From positions 355,507 through 419,506 of the forward strand of contig FMBT01000321.1 of assembly GCA_900095095.1 (NCBI GenBank): DNA of 64,000 nt. The letters run 5' to 3'. Within the stretch, counting starts at the first letter, position 1; each line of letters opens with the position of its first letter. The notes below the pieces were generated by a model, which worked only from the letters and a program-made list of their open reading frames with translations, was not told where the DNA came from and made no database searches. The stretch comes from Fragilariopsis cylindrus CCMP1102 (lineage: Eukaryota > Bacillariophyta > Bacillariophyceae > Bacillariales > Bacillariaceae). The position numbers were made by a program, and so were the translations under genes. Of the stretch, positions 10,670-23,099 are shown piece by piece.

Positions 10670-13242
10670 ATGTCGTTCCGTCTCCTCGGCACGACGACGG
10701 CAAGGTTGCTACGTAGTAGCACTGCAAGTGCTACTAGCACATCTGCTTCACCAAGCGCCGTTTCTTCTTCTTCCTCCTCCTCCTCCTCCTCTTCTTCTTC
10801 TTCTTCTTCTTCGACAACGGCAGCAGCAGCAGCAGCAGCATTGGCAGTTGGTAGTAGCAATAGTGTAGGATGCAGCAGCAGCGTATTAGCTGGTGATCAA
10901 GCACGCAGTAGAGGAGAAATAGGAATAGGAATAGGATCCATCGCGGCGACGTTGCTACTCCTAGGTGCTGCATCTTCTTCTTCATCGTTGAATTTGTTAT
11001 CGTCATCGCAGTCGTCTTCGGCGGGCGAGGATGAGGAAAGAAAAGATTACAATGAAGTAGAAACAAAAAGAGCAAACAAACTACTAGGGAAACAGCAACA
11101 ACAAAGTTTTCATTCTGATTCGCATAACTATGTTTTCTTTCCTCATCTATCCCTATTGAAAAATTGGATGCACAACATGACATCATATGTCGACGCATCT
11201 ACAACTTTGTGCGAAGCGCCAACTAAAAGTAATAACATCAACGACGGCGATGAACGGCGTGATCAGCAACAACAACGCAATAACAGTAATAATAATAATA
11301 AGATTAATACTATTCGAAATAAGAATCGACGTCGGATGACGAATGTTGGACGGTTTTCTTTAGTTAGTGAAACTGCACGTAATCCATCTGTTCCTGTTTT
11401 AGTATTAGCCATGACGGGCAAACCATTGAAGTCAGAGGACTTTCGTCGTTTGTATCAACAAAAAAAAGTATCCGAAAAACATCCAAGATTTGCAGCACGA
11501 TTAGATTCCACAAAAACACATTTCGTCTTTGATAATAATAGTAATAATGACGACAACGGCGACGATGATGATCGCGAAACGAACGATAACAATGAGATTG
11601 TATATTATGGTGGTAGAAGAGCGTCAGTTGTAAAGAAGGACAATGTCCGTGAACTTTTATTTCCAGCAATACCCATTGCAGAATTGAAAGATAGGATTAA
11701 CGATGCAGCATTATACGAACCCCTCGATTTGAATATACGGCTATGGGAAGCGTGGACGGCAACAGGAGGATCTATTGGACAATCAGGTGCTATAACATCA
11801 CAACAAAAAGGAGAAGGAAAACCGCATGACGAGAATGATGTTGAATCATTGTTATTATTTCGTGCTCATCATTGTATGGCGGACGGGGTATCACTTGGAG
11901 CACTATTTGGTGACCTTATGGATGAAGGACCAGAATTTCAAGAAAAAATTAAACGACAGATCAAAATTTTCAAACAAAAGAAGAAAAAGACGCCATGGTG
12001 GAAAAGACTATTATTTGGATTGTATTATTGGATTTGGGGTACAATCCAAGCTTTGATGTATCAAGTATATTTGTTTAGTATATCTTGGTATGAGGGATGG
12101 ATGTCTCCACACGACGATCCGTGGGTGGTATTACAAACAATTTATGACGAAAAACAACAACAAAAACGATCGCAGCAACAACAACAACAACAGCAACAGC
12201 ATCCACCACGAAGTTTGTCATGGGCGACAGTAGCACCCGTTGATGAAGTTAAAAAAGTAGCCGACTTTTATTCTCGACAGCAGCAGCAGGATAACGGCGG
12301 CAGCAAAAAAAAGTCCTCTCGAATAACTATCAACGATGTATTTTGTAGTTGCGTTAGCGCCGCTATCATTAAACAACTAAAATATCATCGATCAGTAAAT
12401 CCCGAGTTGGCATCATCATCGTCGAACTCTAACTCGAAGAAACAACTGTCGTTACCGTATATGAATTTAATCATGCCGGTACATCTTCAGGGTGGGATCT
12501 TACTCCCAGGTAAGTAGAACGAATTGTTGTAGACTCTGATAATGGAATGAAAATAAAGTAATCTGAATTTGCAATTCACAAACAACGTACACCTAACACA
12601 AACAATATCTATATTACCTCTACTCCTCTAGGTCAAAGTATGGGAAATAAAATCGGTGCAATGGTATCACGAATACCAGGAGAAAATCTTGGACATGACG
12701 ATGATGTCAATGATAATGAACATAATGATCCCGCAATATTAGCACAAGAACGATTGATTCAAGTCCATCGGGTATTAAATGAACGCAAACAAACCCCTGC
12801 CGCTGTTCTTTCATACTTGGCAGCTGGTATAATGGGACGCATATCACCATCATCGGCATCGGCATCAGCATCAGCTTCTGGTAACAATAATGTTGATGAT
12901 GATACAAGTAGTAGTAGTACATATTCTGTTGGTTCCTCGTCGTCGTCATGGACGCCCTGGTTATTCCGAAAGGCCCATGCCAATGCCAGTGTCGTGGTCA
13001 CGAATGTACGTGGACCAGAATCCTGTGTGCATTTAGAGGGACGATCAATACGTGCCTTTTTAGGATTTTTACCATTACCTGCCGGTGTACCAATTGGATT
13101 GGTGGTGGGTTCGTACAATAATGAAATCACATTAACGGTAACAGCGGAAGAATATGCCGTCCCCGATGCCGATAAATTTTTAGGTTGGGTCCAAGAGGAA
13201 TATGAACTATTAAAACGACGTAGTAGTAGTAGCAGTGTCTAG
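10670..13242 (+). CDS. Wax ester synthase / diacylglycerol acyltransferase (WS/DGAT) family protein
   Basis: Two exons, 10,670-12,509 and 12,632-13,242, joined across a 122-bp GTAAGT...CTAG intron, give 816 residues. The WS/DGAT active-site motif HHxxxDG is present as HHCMADG at about residues 399-405. The C-terminal WS/DGAT domain contains VVVTNVRGPE (about residue 733) and FLPLPAGVPIGLVVGSYN. Members transfer acyl groups from acyl-CoA to fatty alcohols or diacylglycerol, making wax esters or triacylglycerol, usually at the ER or lipid droplets. The N-terminus is unusual: long poly-Ser and poly-Ala tracts and a ~250-residue low-complexity extension, with a weak hydrophobic segment near residues 85-105. 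Another hydrophobic stretch, LLFGLYYWIWGTIQALMY, at about residues 446-463 may anchor the protein to a membrane. The family call is firm; substrate preference cannot be read from the sequence. Confidence 0.85.
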
Positions 13243-13541
13243 AAAGTTATAATATACAATAGTAGTTTAATATGTGATCTAATAATATTATCAAGTCAAA
13301 AATTAATTATCATCTAAAATAATATACTGCAAAATAATTCTTTCCGTTTCATTCATTCCACCCTGATATTTGGTATAATATCATGCAGTATTATGCCGTA
13401 CCATACCATACCGTACCGTACGCACGGCATGGTATGTGGGGGACTGACTGTATAGTCTTACTTCTATATATAATTGTTTCTTTTTTTTTCAATCGCTTAG
13501 ATCGCCTCGTTCGGTCGGTCGGTCGCTTTTTTTTTAATTCA

Positions 13542-14750
13542 TCATCGTGTGGCTTCAATCAGAAACATAACACCCATAATTCGTAATCCATTTACTACTA
13601 ATAATTGAAATTTATCACGTGGAACTTTGGTCGCTAATAGACCACCCAGATGTCCACCTAGCATTAATGCTGGTAATAAATACAGAGAAGCCTGACAACG
13701 TTCGAAGGTAATGATCCCTTCATAGTATTGAGAAATAATCACTGGTACATTAACTACAAAAAATAATAATTGCATATTCGCTCTAAAAATTTCAGGTTGT
13801 TTTTGCCATCCAGCTTCTTTGGCATAAATTAAAAATGCTGGCCCACCTGTACCAAATGCACCCATTAATGCACCACCCACAAATCCAGCTACTATAGCTG
13901 TTGGATTACGTGTCATATTATGTTTACTATTTTTACTGCTTGTTATTGTCGTCGTCGTTTTCGTCGTCGTTTTCGTTGTTGCATGATGATTAGAATTAAG
14001 ATTTGGTACGGCGAGACTATTATTATTATTATTATTATTATGTGTATTATACCGATGTGTCAACGGTGATAATTGTGATTCTGCACATGGTATATTAGCA
14101 GAAATCGGTGAAGAGGGTTGAGTAGAATCATCTTTTTTCTCTTCAATGTTGTCATCACCGTTTTCAATATCTAATATTGACTCTAATTCTATGTCACTTG
14201 TTTTTCGTTTAATTTGGTTTTTGTAGTTATTTCTATTGTTTATTACACCAGCAGCAGCTGTTGCTTCTTGGCCTATTATATCGCTGCGATCATTATGGCT
14301 ATGGTTACTGCTTTTCATTTTCATTTTGCTGCTCTCATTTCTATTTTGGTCATCGTTGTCATCATCATTATCATTTTTACTTTTTATCATCGTATAAACA
14401 ATTAAAAATATACCTAACACGCAATCAATGGCATTGGACGACCAGGATGTGACAATCCATAATCCAAATAGTATACCAAATGGTGCAGTCATAAGTAATG
14501 GTTGTAATTCCGAGGGTGTACATGATTTATAGATGTGACATACTATAAATAAATTTAATGCGAGATGCATGGGTTGTAAGACACCCACCGCATCTTGTAT
14601 AGAGGTAAATAAGGGAAAAAAGGACATCCAAACTAACGAACAACCAAATCCTAATATACCTTCCACAATGGATCCAATAAATACTGCCATACTGGCAATA
14701 ATTAAATGATCCATTGTTCCACTACCATCATCGCCATCACCATCGCTCAT
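13542..14750 (-). CDS. TauE/SafE family membrane transporter (sulfite exporter-like)
   Basis: A 402-residue single-exon frame from ATG 14,750. Two homologous membrane halves typical of TauE/SafE proteins are visible. The first has VFIGSIVEGILGFGCSLVWM and further helices to about residue 125. The second, after a ~150-residue hydrophilic, Asn/Thr-rich loop, has IVAGFVGGALMGAFGTGGPA and several helices to the end (LVVNGLRIMGVMFLIEAT). The GFG and GTGGP glycine motifs occupy the expected positions. The family moves anions such as sulfite, sulfoacetate or taurine-derived compounds; the substrate here is unknown. The long central loop, containing poly-Asn from an (att)n repeat, is a diatom-style expansion. 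Seven or eight membrane segments are estimated. The stop codon lies 299 bp from the end of the WS/DGAT gene, with which it converges. Confidence 0.85.
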   Translation of the reverse strand: MSDGDGDDGSGTMDHLIIASMAVFIGSIVEGILGFGCSLVWMSFFPLFTSIQDAVGVLQPMHLALNLFIVCHIYKSCTPSELQPLLMTAPFGILFGLWIVTSWSSNAIDCVLGIFLIVYTMIKSKNDNDDDNDDQNRNESSKMKMKSSNHSHNDRSDIIGQEATAAAGVINNRNNYKNQIKRKTSDIELESILDIENGDDNIEEKKDDSTQPSSPISANIPCAESQLSPLTHRYNTHNNNNNNNSLAVPNLNSNHHATTKTTTKTTTTITSSKNSKHNMTRNPTAIVAGFVGGALMGAFGTGGPAFLIYAKEAGWQKQPEIFRANMQLLFFVVNVPVIISQYYEGIITFERCQASLYLLPALMLGGHLGGLLATKVPRDKFQLLVVNGLRIMGVMFLIEATR

Positions 14751-16040
14751 CTTTGTGTTGTGTTGTGCTTACTGTATATTGGTTTTGATTTTGGTCTTGA
14801 CTTTTGCTCTTGCTCTTGCTCTTGTCTATTCTATTTTGATGTCTTCGTTGGATGGATCTCTTCTTCTGTTCTTTGTCGATTCTGCTTGTCGATCTTTTCT
14901 TCCCTCTTCTTTTTCTTTGTCGCTACCGGGAATGTGTACGGTATTACAACTAATGTGCTGTAGTTTTGCCTTTCCCTGTGAGAACGAGCCCTGCCGATGA
15001 CCTTGCTTGCTGTTTTTTTTTGGAAGAATTTATTTTGAGGAACCCGAAGGTAAAAGGAGCCTCGTGAACAATTCATTTCTACTAGTAGTAATACTGTACA
15101 CGCGACAGTACGCGCGACACGCCACCACAACACTAGTTACCGGTAGTGAAACTGAAACTCCGAAACCAGTCGGACGAACGCCAAAAAAAACTTCGTTTCA
15201 CGAATACACAATAAGACTGAAATTACCCTTCTAAAGCAGGCAGGTCGTAAGAAAAATGATATTACGGTATGTATTTGCAACAACAAGCTTCTCTCTTCTT
15301 GTCGTAAATCTTTCTTTTGGTAGTACCGTAGTAGCAGCAGCTAGCAGCTCTAATGACTATTCTATCCAGTAAAGATTGGATTAAGTATAGATAGATAGAT
15401 AATAAACAGTTCCAAGCTAGTTGGATTCAATTAGTTGCACATCAAGTCAAGTCAAATTAAATTCTCTTGACGGCGCAACGCAAATTGGTACACAAAACAA
15501 CAACAACAAATATCGAGAGGACTTCAACTTTCTTCTTTCATTATAGATTGGAATTTGCCTAGGTATGATTCAGCATCAACTACTAGGCTACAACTTTTAT
15601 GCAGGAACTAGAATACGTAGGAACCGTTTAAATCGTACGAGTATCCAGCCGACTATCAACTTCTCCGAAAGAAGACCCGTGTGTTAATCAGTATTTTGTT
15701 CTATCCACACATAAGACAGTAAATTGGATTGCGCAAAAATCAATTCTTCGTGAGAGAGAAGTAAAAAAGTGAAACGCTTGCCGGGGACAATTTTAATTAA
15801 TTCAAACGAAGACTATAAGTTATTATGCTCTCGTTGGAACGTAACTATTCAAATACTACTATAACAATTGACAACTAAATTACTTTTACTATTGTGTATT
15901 TCATTATCCTGTGTGAGTGATTAACGAGAGAAATCTGGAACAACTCACCACTTGAAAATGCATAACTCACGTACGAACATATCGTATCGTATGAATATTT
16001 CTGCAGTACGTACGGTATCGATCCCCTCTGCGACTTGTAT
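14751..16040. other. Intergenic, no gene recognised; possible transposon-end fragment
   Basis: 1.3 kb without a supported gene. At about 15,509-15,528 the sequence aaatatcgagaggacttcaac closely resembles the right terminus of the mariner-like relic at 19,897-19,917, so a decayed related end may lie here. A (gata)n-like stretch lies at about 15,386-15,402. Confidence 0.35.
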
Positions 16041-17081
16041 CTATCTAGCTAGAGTTTCGCAGCAATCCTCCCATTCCTTCAACTCTCGTGGCGAAGGACG
16101 TCGACCAAGAACAAACTCGTACTGTTCGGCTTTCGTCTTTGCAAACTCGTTTTTTTTGTCTTTACAGAACTTCTTGTGAAGCGGCCAGTCTTTACGTTGA
16201 TGATCCTTGCAACAATAGTACACCATCTTGCAACCCGCGCATTTTAAGAGACACTGTGAGGAACGAGTCTTGTCCTGCACAACGTGACAATAATGACAGG
16301 ATTCCACTTTCTTCGTCGTGCCACCCAACTTCGTAAAAGCAGCCGTTTTCTTCCCAAACGCAAGTCCGAGTACTTCTAGATTTGCCGAACGGTTATTGGT
16401 CAATGCTGTTGCACCAGCATTTTTGACACCGACAGGTTTGATGAGAAGAATTTTGTAACCAGCAATTCCATACAAGCGTGTTGGTTCAAGCGTTCTAGTA
16501 CACTTCTTGAAAGTATCTTCAATAGAATCATCCGGCGATACTACAATGCACGCAAGACCTTGAACTTCTACCGTAGAGCAATGGCGCAATGGATGCCCAT
16601 CCAGGTGCCGTGTGTACAAAAAGTTAAACATCCTTTTTACGTGACGTACCATCGAACGATGGATACCTTCCATTAGCAGTTCGTGACCACGAACTTCAGT
16701 AAACCCACATGTGTAAGCGAAGTATTTTCCTTTATCTCCGCATAAAGTTATTTTAATCCCACTCATCCCAGGAAGCTGGCCTCGAATCATTTGTCCGTAA
16801 GATGCGGGATATGGACGTACTTTCAAGTGAGTGTTCAGTTGCGTTGCCATCTTCTTTCGAGCCGCTACCCCATTGTTTTTGATATCATCTAACGTTACGA
16901 AATTTTTAGTGACACCGACTGCCTCAAAAAAAGGCTTATTCTCCACGTAAAATTCGTGCATTTGTTCCAAAGAACACGCTAAAAGAGCATCTTTCAACGC
17001 ATCCTGATGCCGATGAGGATTAAGACGTGCCACGTAAAATTCGTGCATTTGTTCTAAAGAACACTGATGAGGATTTACCAT
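16041..17081 (-). CDS. MYND zinc-finger protein with a possible DUF4262-like region
   Basis: A 346-residue frame from ATG 17,081. A MYND finger lies near the C-terminus (about residues 262-302), with paired cysteines in CHYC, CLLKCAGC and YYCCKDHQ and the final HKKFC; MYND fingers bind zinc and mediate protein-protein contacts. The central part, KYFAYTCGFTEVRGHELLME, resembles the start of DUF4262 proteins (FAYTxGL...HPEL), a tentative assignment. The N-terminus contains an in-frame duplication: CSLEQMHEFYV at residues 7-17 recurs at 36-46, i.e. an 87-bp period. The real start could be upstream exonic sequence, but no clean splice site was found. No targeting peptide is seen. Confidence 0.8.
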   Translation of the reverse strand: MVNPHQCSLEQMHEFYVARLNPHRHQDALKDALLACSLEQMHEFYVENKPFFEAVGVTKNFVTLDDIKNNGVAARKKMATQLNTHLKVRPYPASYGQMIRGQLPGMSGIKITLCGDKGKYFAYTCGFTEVRGHELLMEGIHRSMVRHVKRMFNFLYTRHLDGHPLRHCSTVEVQGLACIVVSPDDSIEDTFKKCTRTLEPTRLYGIAGYKILLIKPVGVKNAGATALTNNRSANLEVLGLAFGKKTAAFTKLGGTTKKVESCHYCHVVQDKTRSSQCLLKCAGCKMVYYCCKDHQRKDWPLHKKFCKDKKNEFAKTKAEQYEFVLGRRPSPRELKEWEDCCETLAR

Positions 17082-17272
17082 TGTATCCTGTATAATTAGT
17101 TGACGATGAGAACCACAACCACAACAAACAATAATTTTATGAGAAAAAGAGAAATAATACTCAAATAATGAAATAAATAATACCGTACAAAACTCTTGAT
17201 ACCGACGTTTTTCCGCGGAAAAAATGAAATTAATAACAGTAATTCCTGCTCTTGGAATCTAAAAGCTCTTGC
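17082..17272. promoter_or_regulatory. Short 5' flank of the MYND gene
   Basis: 191 bp between the MYND start codon and the left end of the mariner-like relic. It must include the gene's proximal promoter unless that extends into the transposon. No specific element was recognised. Confidence 0.3.
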
Positions 17273-19916
17273 TTGAAGTTCTCTCCGCTATCTATTTATT
17301 TATTTACTTACTGAACTACGACTTGTATCAGTATGCAGTTTTTGACGTGTTCGCGAAAATCTCAACTTCAAATTGAAAGCTGTTATTGTTCAAAAAATTA
17401 ACAAAATTTCGTTGGAAAAGGTAGGTTTTCTCGTTGCACCCTCCTTCCCATAATATATTATTAGATTATCATGTGTATTGTTGTGTTTGCATTGCTCCCC
17501 ATAATATAGGTAGGATCCAGTTGTTGAATCACCCATTCCTCCCCGTATATATAGATCCATAGGATCCATTTGTTGAATATCTCATTCATTGATTCACCCT
17601 TCCTTTTGTTGATTCACCCATTCCTCCCCATAATAGATTAGATTATCATGTATATTGTTGTGTTTGTATACTAATTATTAATCCAACTCCCAGTACCACG
17701 CCTGGAATTATTCATCTTCCTTCCAGATCTGATCAAATTCATCATCAATTCCACCTGTAAAATATTCATAATTAGGATGATTGACACTACCTTCTTGGAC
17801 AAATAGTTCATATATTATATCATCTGAGAGTAGTTTTTGTGGATTGTATTTATGTTCTGGTAGTAGTTCTCCATCTCTTTTGAATTCTGTCATCACATCC
17901 GGTGTGTCATATCTAAGACTATCAAATCCTCCTACCTCATTCAAACTTTCTATCACTTCAACACCACATGGTTCTTAAATTAGTTCTGTAGATTCCTCCC
18001 CATTTCTATAAACTGGAACAACTACCTTTCATACACCACAATGAAGAGCTTGAGATGCAGTTGCAAACCCATCCCCACCCTTCCATTCAATCACTGCATT
18101 TACCATTTGATGATGATGAACATGCAAATTAGCAATCTTTGCTCAATCAAAAACTGATCCTTTGAAGAATAACTTTGAATGATTCACCACCTTTCATCCA
18201 GTTATTATCATTCAGGACAAATTCTGACATTGCAAATACCATAAACTTATCAATATGACTTTTATGATGAACTTTATGATCCACAGGGGAGCAACCAAAG
18301 GTAGGAACTAATTTCAGAAATCTCCTTCTTTCTTACAAGACAAAAGAACCACTTTTCATCAGACTGAAGGGTGACAAACTGAACCTTATCTACCACCATC
18401 TTACCTCCATGCCATAGAATATGAAACATACGGGCCCATTTGTATCGTCTCATTTGGTGCTGTGCATTAAGCATTGGCCGCATACGGGTAGTTTCATACT
18501 CAGATTTTGGCAAAGCCATTACATAAGTATGGATAGTATTTGGAGCAACAACCGATACCCCAACCCCGGCAAGTTGACTTGAGATCTCTCTCTCTCTCTA
18601 TGTGACAGCCCCATTTGTCTTGAGAAGTACAGCTTTGATATCCTCAGATGCAGTGGCAACCCGATTTGAAGAGATCTAGGGCCTTGTTAATATGGAATCT
18701 GCTCCTGTACTTATAGCTCTACTACTAGGTATTCATTTCGAATATCTGCCTCATTAAATGGTTCCGGATGATGAAGCCTTCCCCATCACTTGTAGTAATC
18801 AATAGCAGTATATACTTGCTTTCTTTTTGTTTCACACGTGAAAACAGATTTACCAACATCAGTCCGCTCCTTAGTAGAGGCAGTTGATGTAGCATCAGCT
18901 AAAGTTTGTATATCAATCTTGTTAATTGTAGACATAGATTTACCCCATGCATGAGCATAATCCGATAACAAATTGAATGAGTCCTTTTATCTTGCTTGGA
19001 GTAAGGGCAGAACTAGTAATTTTAGTTGTAGAAAAAAGTCGCTTTTCAGGTGATTTTTACTGACTGATTGGTGTGGATGGAAGTTTCAATGCTTTCTTCG
19101 CCTCCTGCCGCATCCATCCTGCTTCCTTTTTATCCTTCCCTTCTTTTAGATGCTTTAGTACTGGATGGGGACCTCCTATCGATGGTAGATATTCCTTGGT
19201 CACTATCTTTTCTGAGGACGGACTGTTGGTGGTGGTGGTGATAATACTGCTGCTGTCAATACTCCTCTACTCTAAATTCAAAACAACGACAACAACCACT
19301 TCGAGTAGTAAAACCATCACCACCACGTTCTAATAGATCAAATGATTGAGCATGTAATCTTCCCTCATCAATGAAAGGAGAGAAATTGACAGTACCAATA
19401 GAATTTTCAATATGATTGACATCAACGTTTCTTCTGTATAAACTGCTGCAACAAAACCAACACAATCCTGACTTGATGGAGATGGATCAACTCTGATGTA
19501 TGCTCCTGTAGAGTATATCTCTTGACTCATATGAGGAGGAGGCTTGATGTTGGGGCGTCAAATCATGGTGTTGTTGTTGTTGTTGTTGTTTCAGTCTTGA
19601 AAAGAAGCAAACAAACAAATCTTCACCTTCTGATTTTTTTCTTGGTCAAAAAATGGAGCCAAGTTCAACTTTGATTAGAGCAATACAAGATTTGATATTG
19701 TTGTTATTCTTTTCTAAAAAGTTCAAAACACACAAAACTAAATGTGCATCAAGTTCAATTTAAAGTGTGATTGAGTTGATTTTCGCATAAATGTTTCTCT
19801 TTCTTTTTTCATTATTTAAAATGCATAAGTAGTTTAATAAATAAAAATCAATGTGACGTCAAAAACTGCATACAAGTTGTTTAATAAATAATAAATAAAT
19901 ATCGGAGAGAACTTCA
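17273..19916 (-). mobile_element. Decayed Tc1/mariner-like transposon with inverted termini
   Basis: The ends are inverted copies: left TTGAAGTTCTCTCCG from 17,273, and its reverse complement ending at 19,916. Similarity continues inward with indels through (atttatt)n to gcagtttttgacgt (left, about 17,335-17,348; right, about 19,855-19,868), so the inverted repeats are about 65-80 bp. A broken transposase lies between them on the minus strand (17,708-19,530). No clear TA target duplication remains, consistent with age. An element of about 2.6 kb is a plausible size for an intact mariner relative. Confidence 0.65.
17708..19530 (-). pseudogene. Broken mariner-like (DDE) transposase
   Basis: Transposase sense can be followed on the minus strand from about 19,530 to 17,708, but stops and frame changes break it many times. 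Recognisable pieces, in order, are: FVAAVYTEE and DEGRLHAQSFDLLERGG (N-terminus), DVGKSVFTCETKRKQVYTAI (about 18,790-18,850), a stretch reading VVAPNTIH leading into ALPKSEYETTRMRPMLNAQH, then RYKWARMFHIL, and VTLQSDEKWFF. The DEKWF motif surrounds the first catalytic Asp of plant-type mariner-like transposases. It is followed by HHKSHIDKFMVFA, corresponding to the fragment before the second Asp. The last open piece is 82 codons ending at 17,708. The family assignment rests on these motifs from memory; the broken state is directly visible. Confidence 0.65.
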
Positions 19917-20079
19917 ACATGAGAGTCATCCAATAACTTCACCATCATTTCTCGCATACTGTACTTCGCTTATTTGACTTCCATTATCATCAGCGACAAA
20001 AATGTATCAGTGCAGCAACAGCAACAGCAATAGCAATATAACAATAGCACACTAGAACAACCGTCAACGCTAAGTCTGT

Positions 20080-23064
20080 ATGATGACGACGTCGATGTCA
20101 TCACCGTTACGAGCTACTGCTACTCCTGCCAAGAATGTCAACAGTCATATTCTGCCTTCTTCGTCATCGTCATCGTCATCTTCGCCACCATCGTCGATAT
20201 TGAGTACGTCACAGGTTCATTCAAAGACGTATACTTTCCCATACAAATTATATGATCTCATGGTGGACAACACGACCTCGACTGGAGATGCATCGTCTCA
20301 AGATGTGGTTTCGTGGTCATCCGATGGGAAAGTTTTCGTTATTAATAACCACAAACGATTTGCTTCTGAGTTATTACCAAAGTACTTCGGTCACAATACC
20401 CTCAGAAGTTTCGACCGACAAATTAAGTACTGGTCATTCGAAACGGTGCATCCCCCGCGGGGGATGAACAAAATTACCAACGAATCTTTTGGAGGAAAGT
20501 CATGGAAACATCCTTTCTTTGAAATGGGTCGACGAGATTTACTCAAGCACATTGTCCGCACAGAACTGAAAAGTAAACCTTCCAAGGCAATTCGAAATCT
20601 TAAAAAAGGAACAATGGACTGCGACAACAAAAATGACGGGCGTAACAGTAGTAGTAGTAGTAGCGTCTCCGCCGTGAATGTGAATGTGAATGTGAATACG
20701 AATGCGCATGCGAATGGATATTGCATCAATAACAATAATGCTATGAATAATGATAACAATTGTTTATGTTATGGCGAAGAAAAAGAATGTAAATATCTTC
20801 ATGCCGTAGAAGAACTTAGAAGAAAAGCAACAGCCGAAGAAGTAGAGGAAAAGGCAGCAGCGAGAACTTTCAATATTCAAATCCCGACAGTATTGGCTTC
20901 ATCGCCTTCGATGATCAATCAAGGAATATTCTCGCAACTGCATTCCTCGTCATCATTGTCAGTCCACACGAAAATAGCTCGAGAACTACAAACAAAGTTA
21001 GCCATCATCAATGAACAACTGGATATTGTCTCAAAAAAAGCTCGGGATGCAACGACGGTGACTCTGCAGCAAAAATACAAGGGACTACGCGCATCGTTTG
21101 ATTTTTCCTTTCTCGACGCTACGAAACAGAAACTGCAGCAGCTGCAGCAGCAGGAGAAGGAGGAGATCACAGTCGCTCATCCATTATCTGTTAATACAGG
21201 TACATCAAAGTCTTCGGCGAAGGTACAATCGTTACCACAAGAGGCGGTTGTGTTAATTAATGATGATATTGTCGTCGGATCTGCTTCCAACTGTGCATCG
21301 CAATCACAACTTCAAACGATGATATCGCAACCCAATATCGTATCACAACTCCATACCAAAACGAATTCATCTCGAAAACAATCTTCGTTTTCGACTGCAG
21401 CATCGAGTCAAAATGAACCAAACGATGATACATACAGTGCGGCTGCTAATCACCTCATCGACCCACCTGTATCATCGGAAAGGAGGTTGGCTGAGACAAG
21501 TTTTAGTCACACCACCCCATCGGTAAGTTCCCAGCAAGCATCCTCTTTATTTTATATCTACTAATTTATTATACCGGTCACCTCATCAGCTTGCATTGAT
21601 CAAAAATTACAAAAACTCTAGCAGCAGCAGCAGCAGCAGCAGCAGCAAAGACTTTCGTCGAAGTTAGCGTTATTGTCGTCAGCAACTAAAAAACACCCAC
21701 CTGTATCATCGGAAAGGCGGTTCGTTGAGACAAGTTTATCTTCGTCTCCTCCGCCTAATCTATCTATTCGGGGGAGATTTAAATTGCATTCGCACGACGT
21801 TGTACTAAACTGGGATAAATTGAATCATAGTGGAAATGAATGGTACCGTCAATTGATTGAAAAGGACCGATCGTCTACCGACGATGAGAAGCCAGCGATC
21901 GCAAAAGCTATTGTTCAAGCTGTTCATCAACGAGTACCGCACGGAAGATTCCTCAAGTTATTGTTACCATCAAATTACTGGACGGTGGTTCCGAATGAGG
22001 AAGCTATTGACAAGACGTTACAAGCGTTACACGAGCCAAGTCCACATCAACAAGTGCCATCAATACGGTGTAACAAAAGAAACAAAAGAAGCGCCTGTGA
22101 TGGAGATGATGGTAACAACCGCGAAGCAATAGATACGAATATCCCTCCTATGAAGAAGAGATGTATTTACGAAGTAACGGTATCTTCAAAGGAAAAACAG
22201 TTACCGAATCCGTGTCCTCAAGAGATGACGGATATCGTTGACCAACAGTGTGGGATCGGTGTCGAGAACAAAATTTCTGACTATACATTTGAAGAACGAT
22301 TGACACATCTTGCTGATTACAAGAAAAAACATGGCGACTGTAATGTTCCTCAAAGATCTAAAGAATACACGTCCCTTGGAAGGTGGGTTAATACTCAGAG
22401 AGATGAATACAAGAAATATAAAGAAAGCAAAAAGAGCTCGATGACAAAAGTTCGAATTCGTGTATTGGAAGAGCTTGATTTTAAATGGAAAGTGAAATTG
22501 TTTATTACTTTTGAGGACCGATTGACACAGCTTGCTGATTACAAGAAAAAATATGGCGACTGCAATGTTCCTAGAGACTTTGAAGAATACACGACCCTTG
22601 GAAAGTGGGTTAGTTCCCAGAGAACAGAATACAAGAGATATAAAGAAAGCAAAAAGAGCTCGATGACGAAAGTCCGAATTCGTGCGTTGGAAAAGCTTGA
22701 TTTTAAATGGAAATTGCAACTTACTTTTGAGGAACGATTGACACAGCTTGCTGATTACAAGCAAAAGAATGGCGACTGTAATGTTCCTTGTACGTCTAAA
22801 GAATACAAGAGCCTTGGACAGTGGGTTAGTTACCAGAGAACTGAATACAAGCGCTGCAAAGAAGGCAAAAAGAGCTTCATGACGAAAGTCCGAATTCGTG
22901 CATTAGAAAAGCTTGGTTTTAAATGGCACAATACTCAGTCACTGGAGGAAATAAGACCCATTCCTGCGGGCCTTTCGTTGCTAAATGACGTCGCAGTAGT
23001 TGCTGTCGACGAAGAACAGCGAATAGAACACGACGGTGATGATCAGCTGTTCGGAGAGAAGAAT

Positions 23065-23099
<35 letters not shown>

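Noticed and set aside
10660-10860. Antisense poly-Glu frame
   Set aside because: It is the reverse strand of the poly-Ser/poly-Ala coding tract of the WS/DGAT gene.
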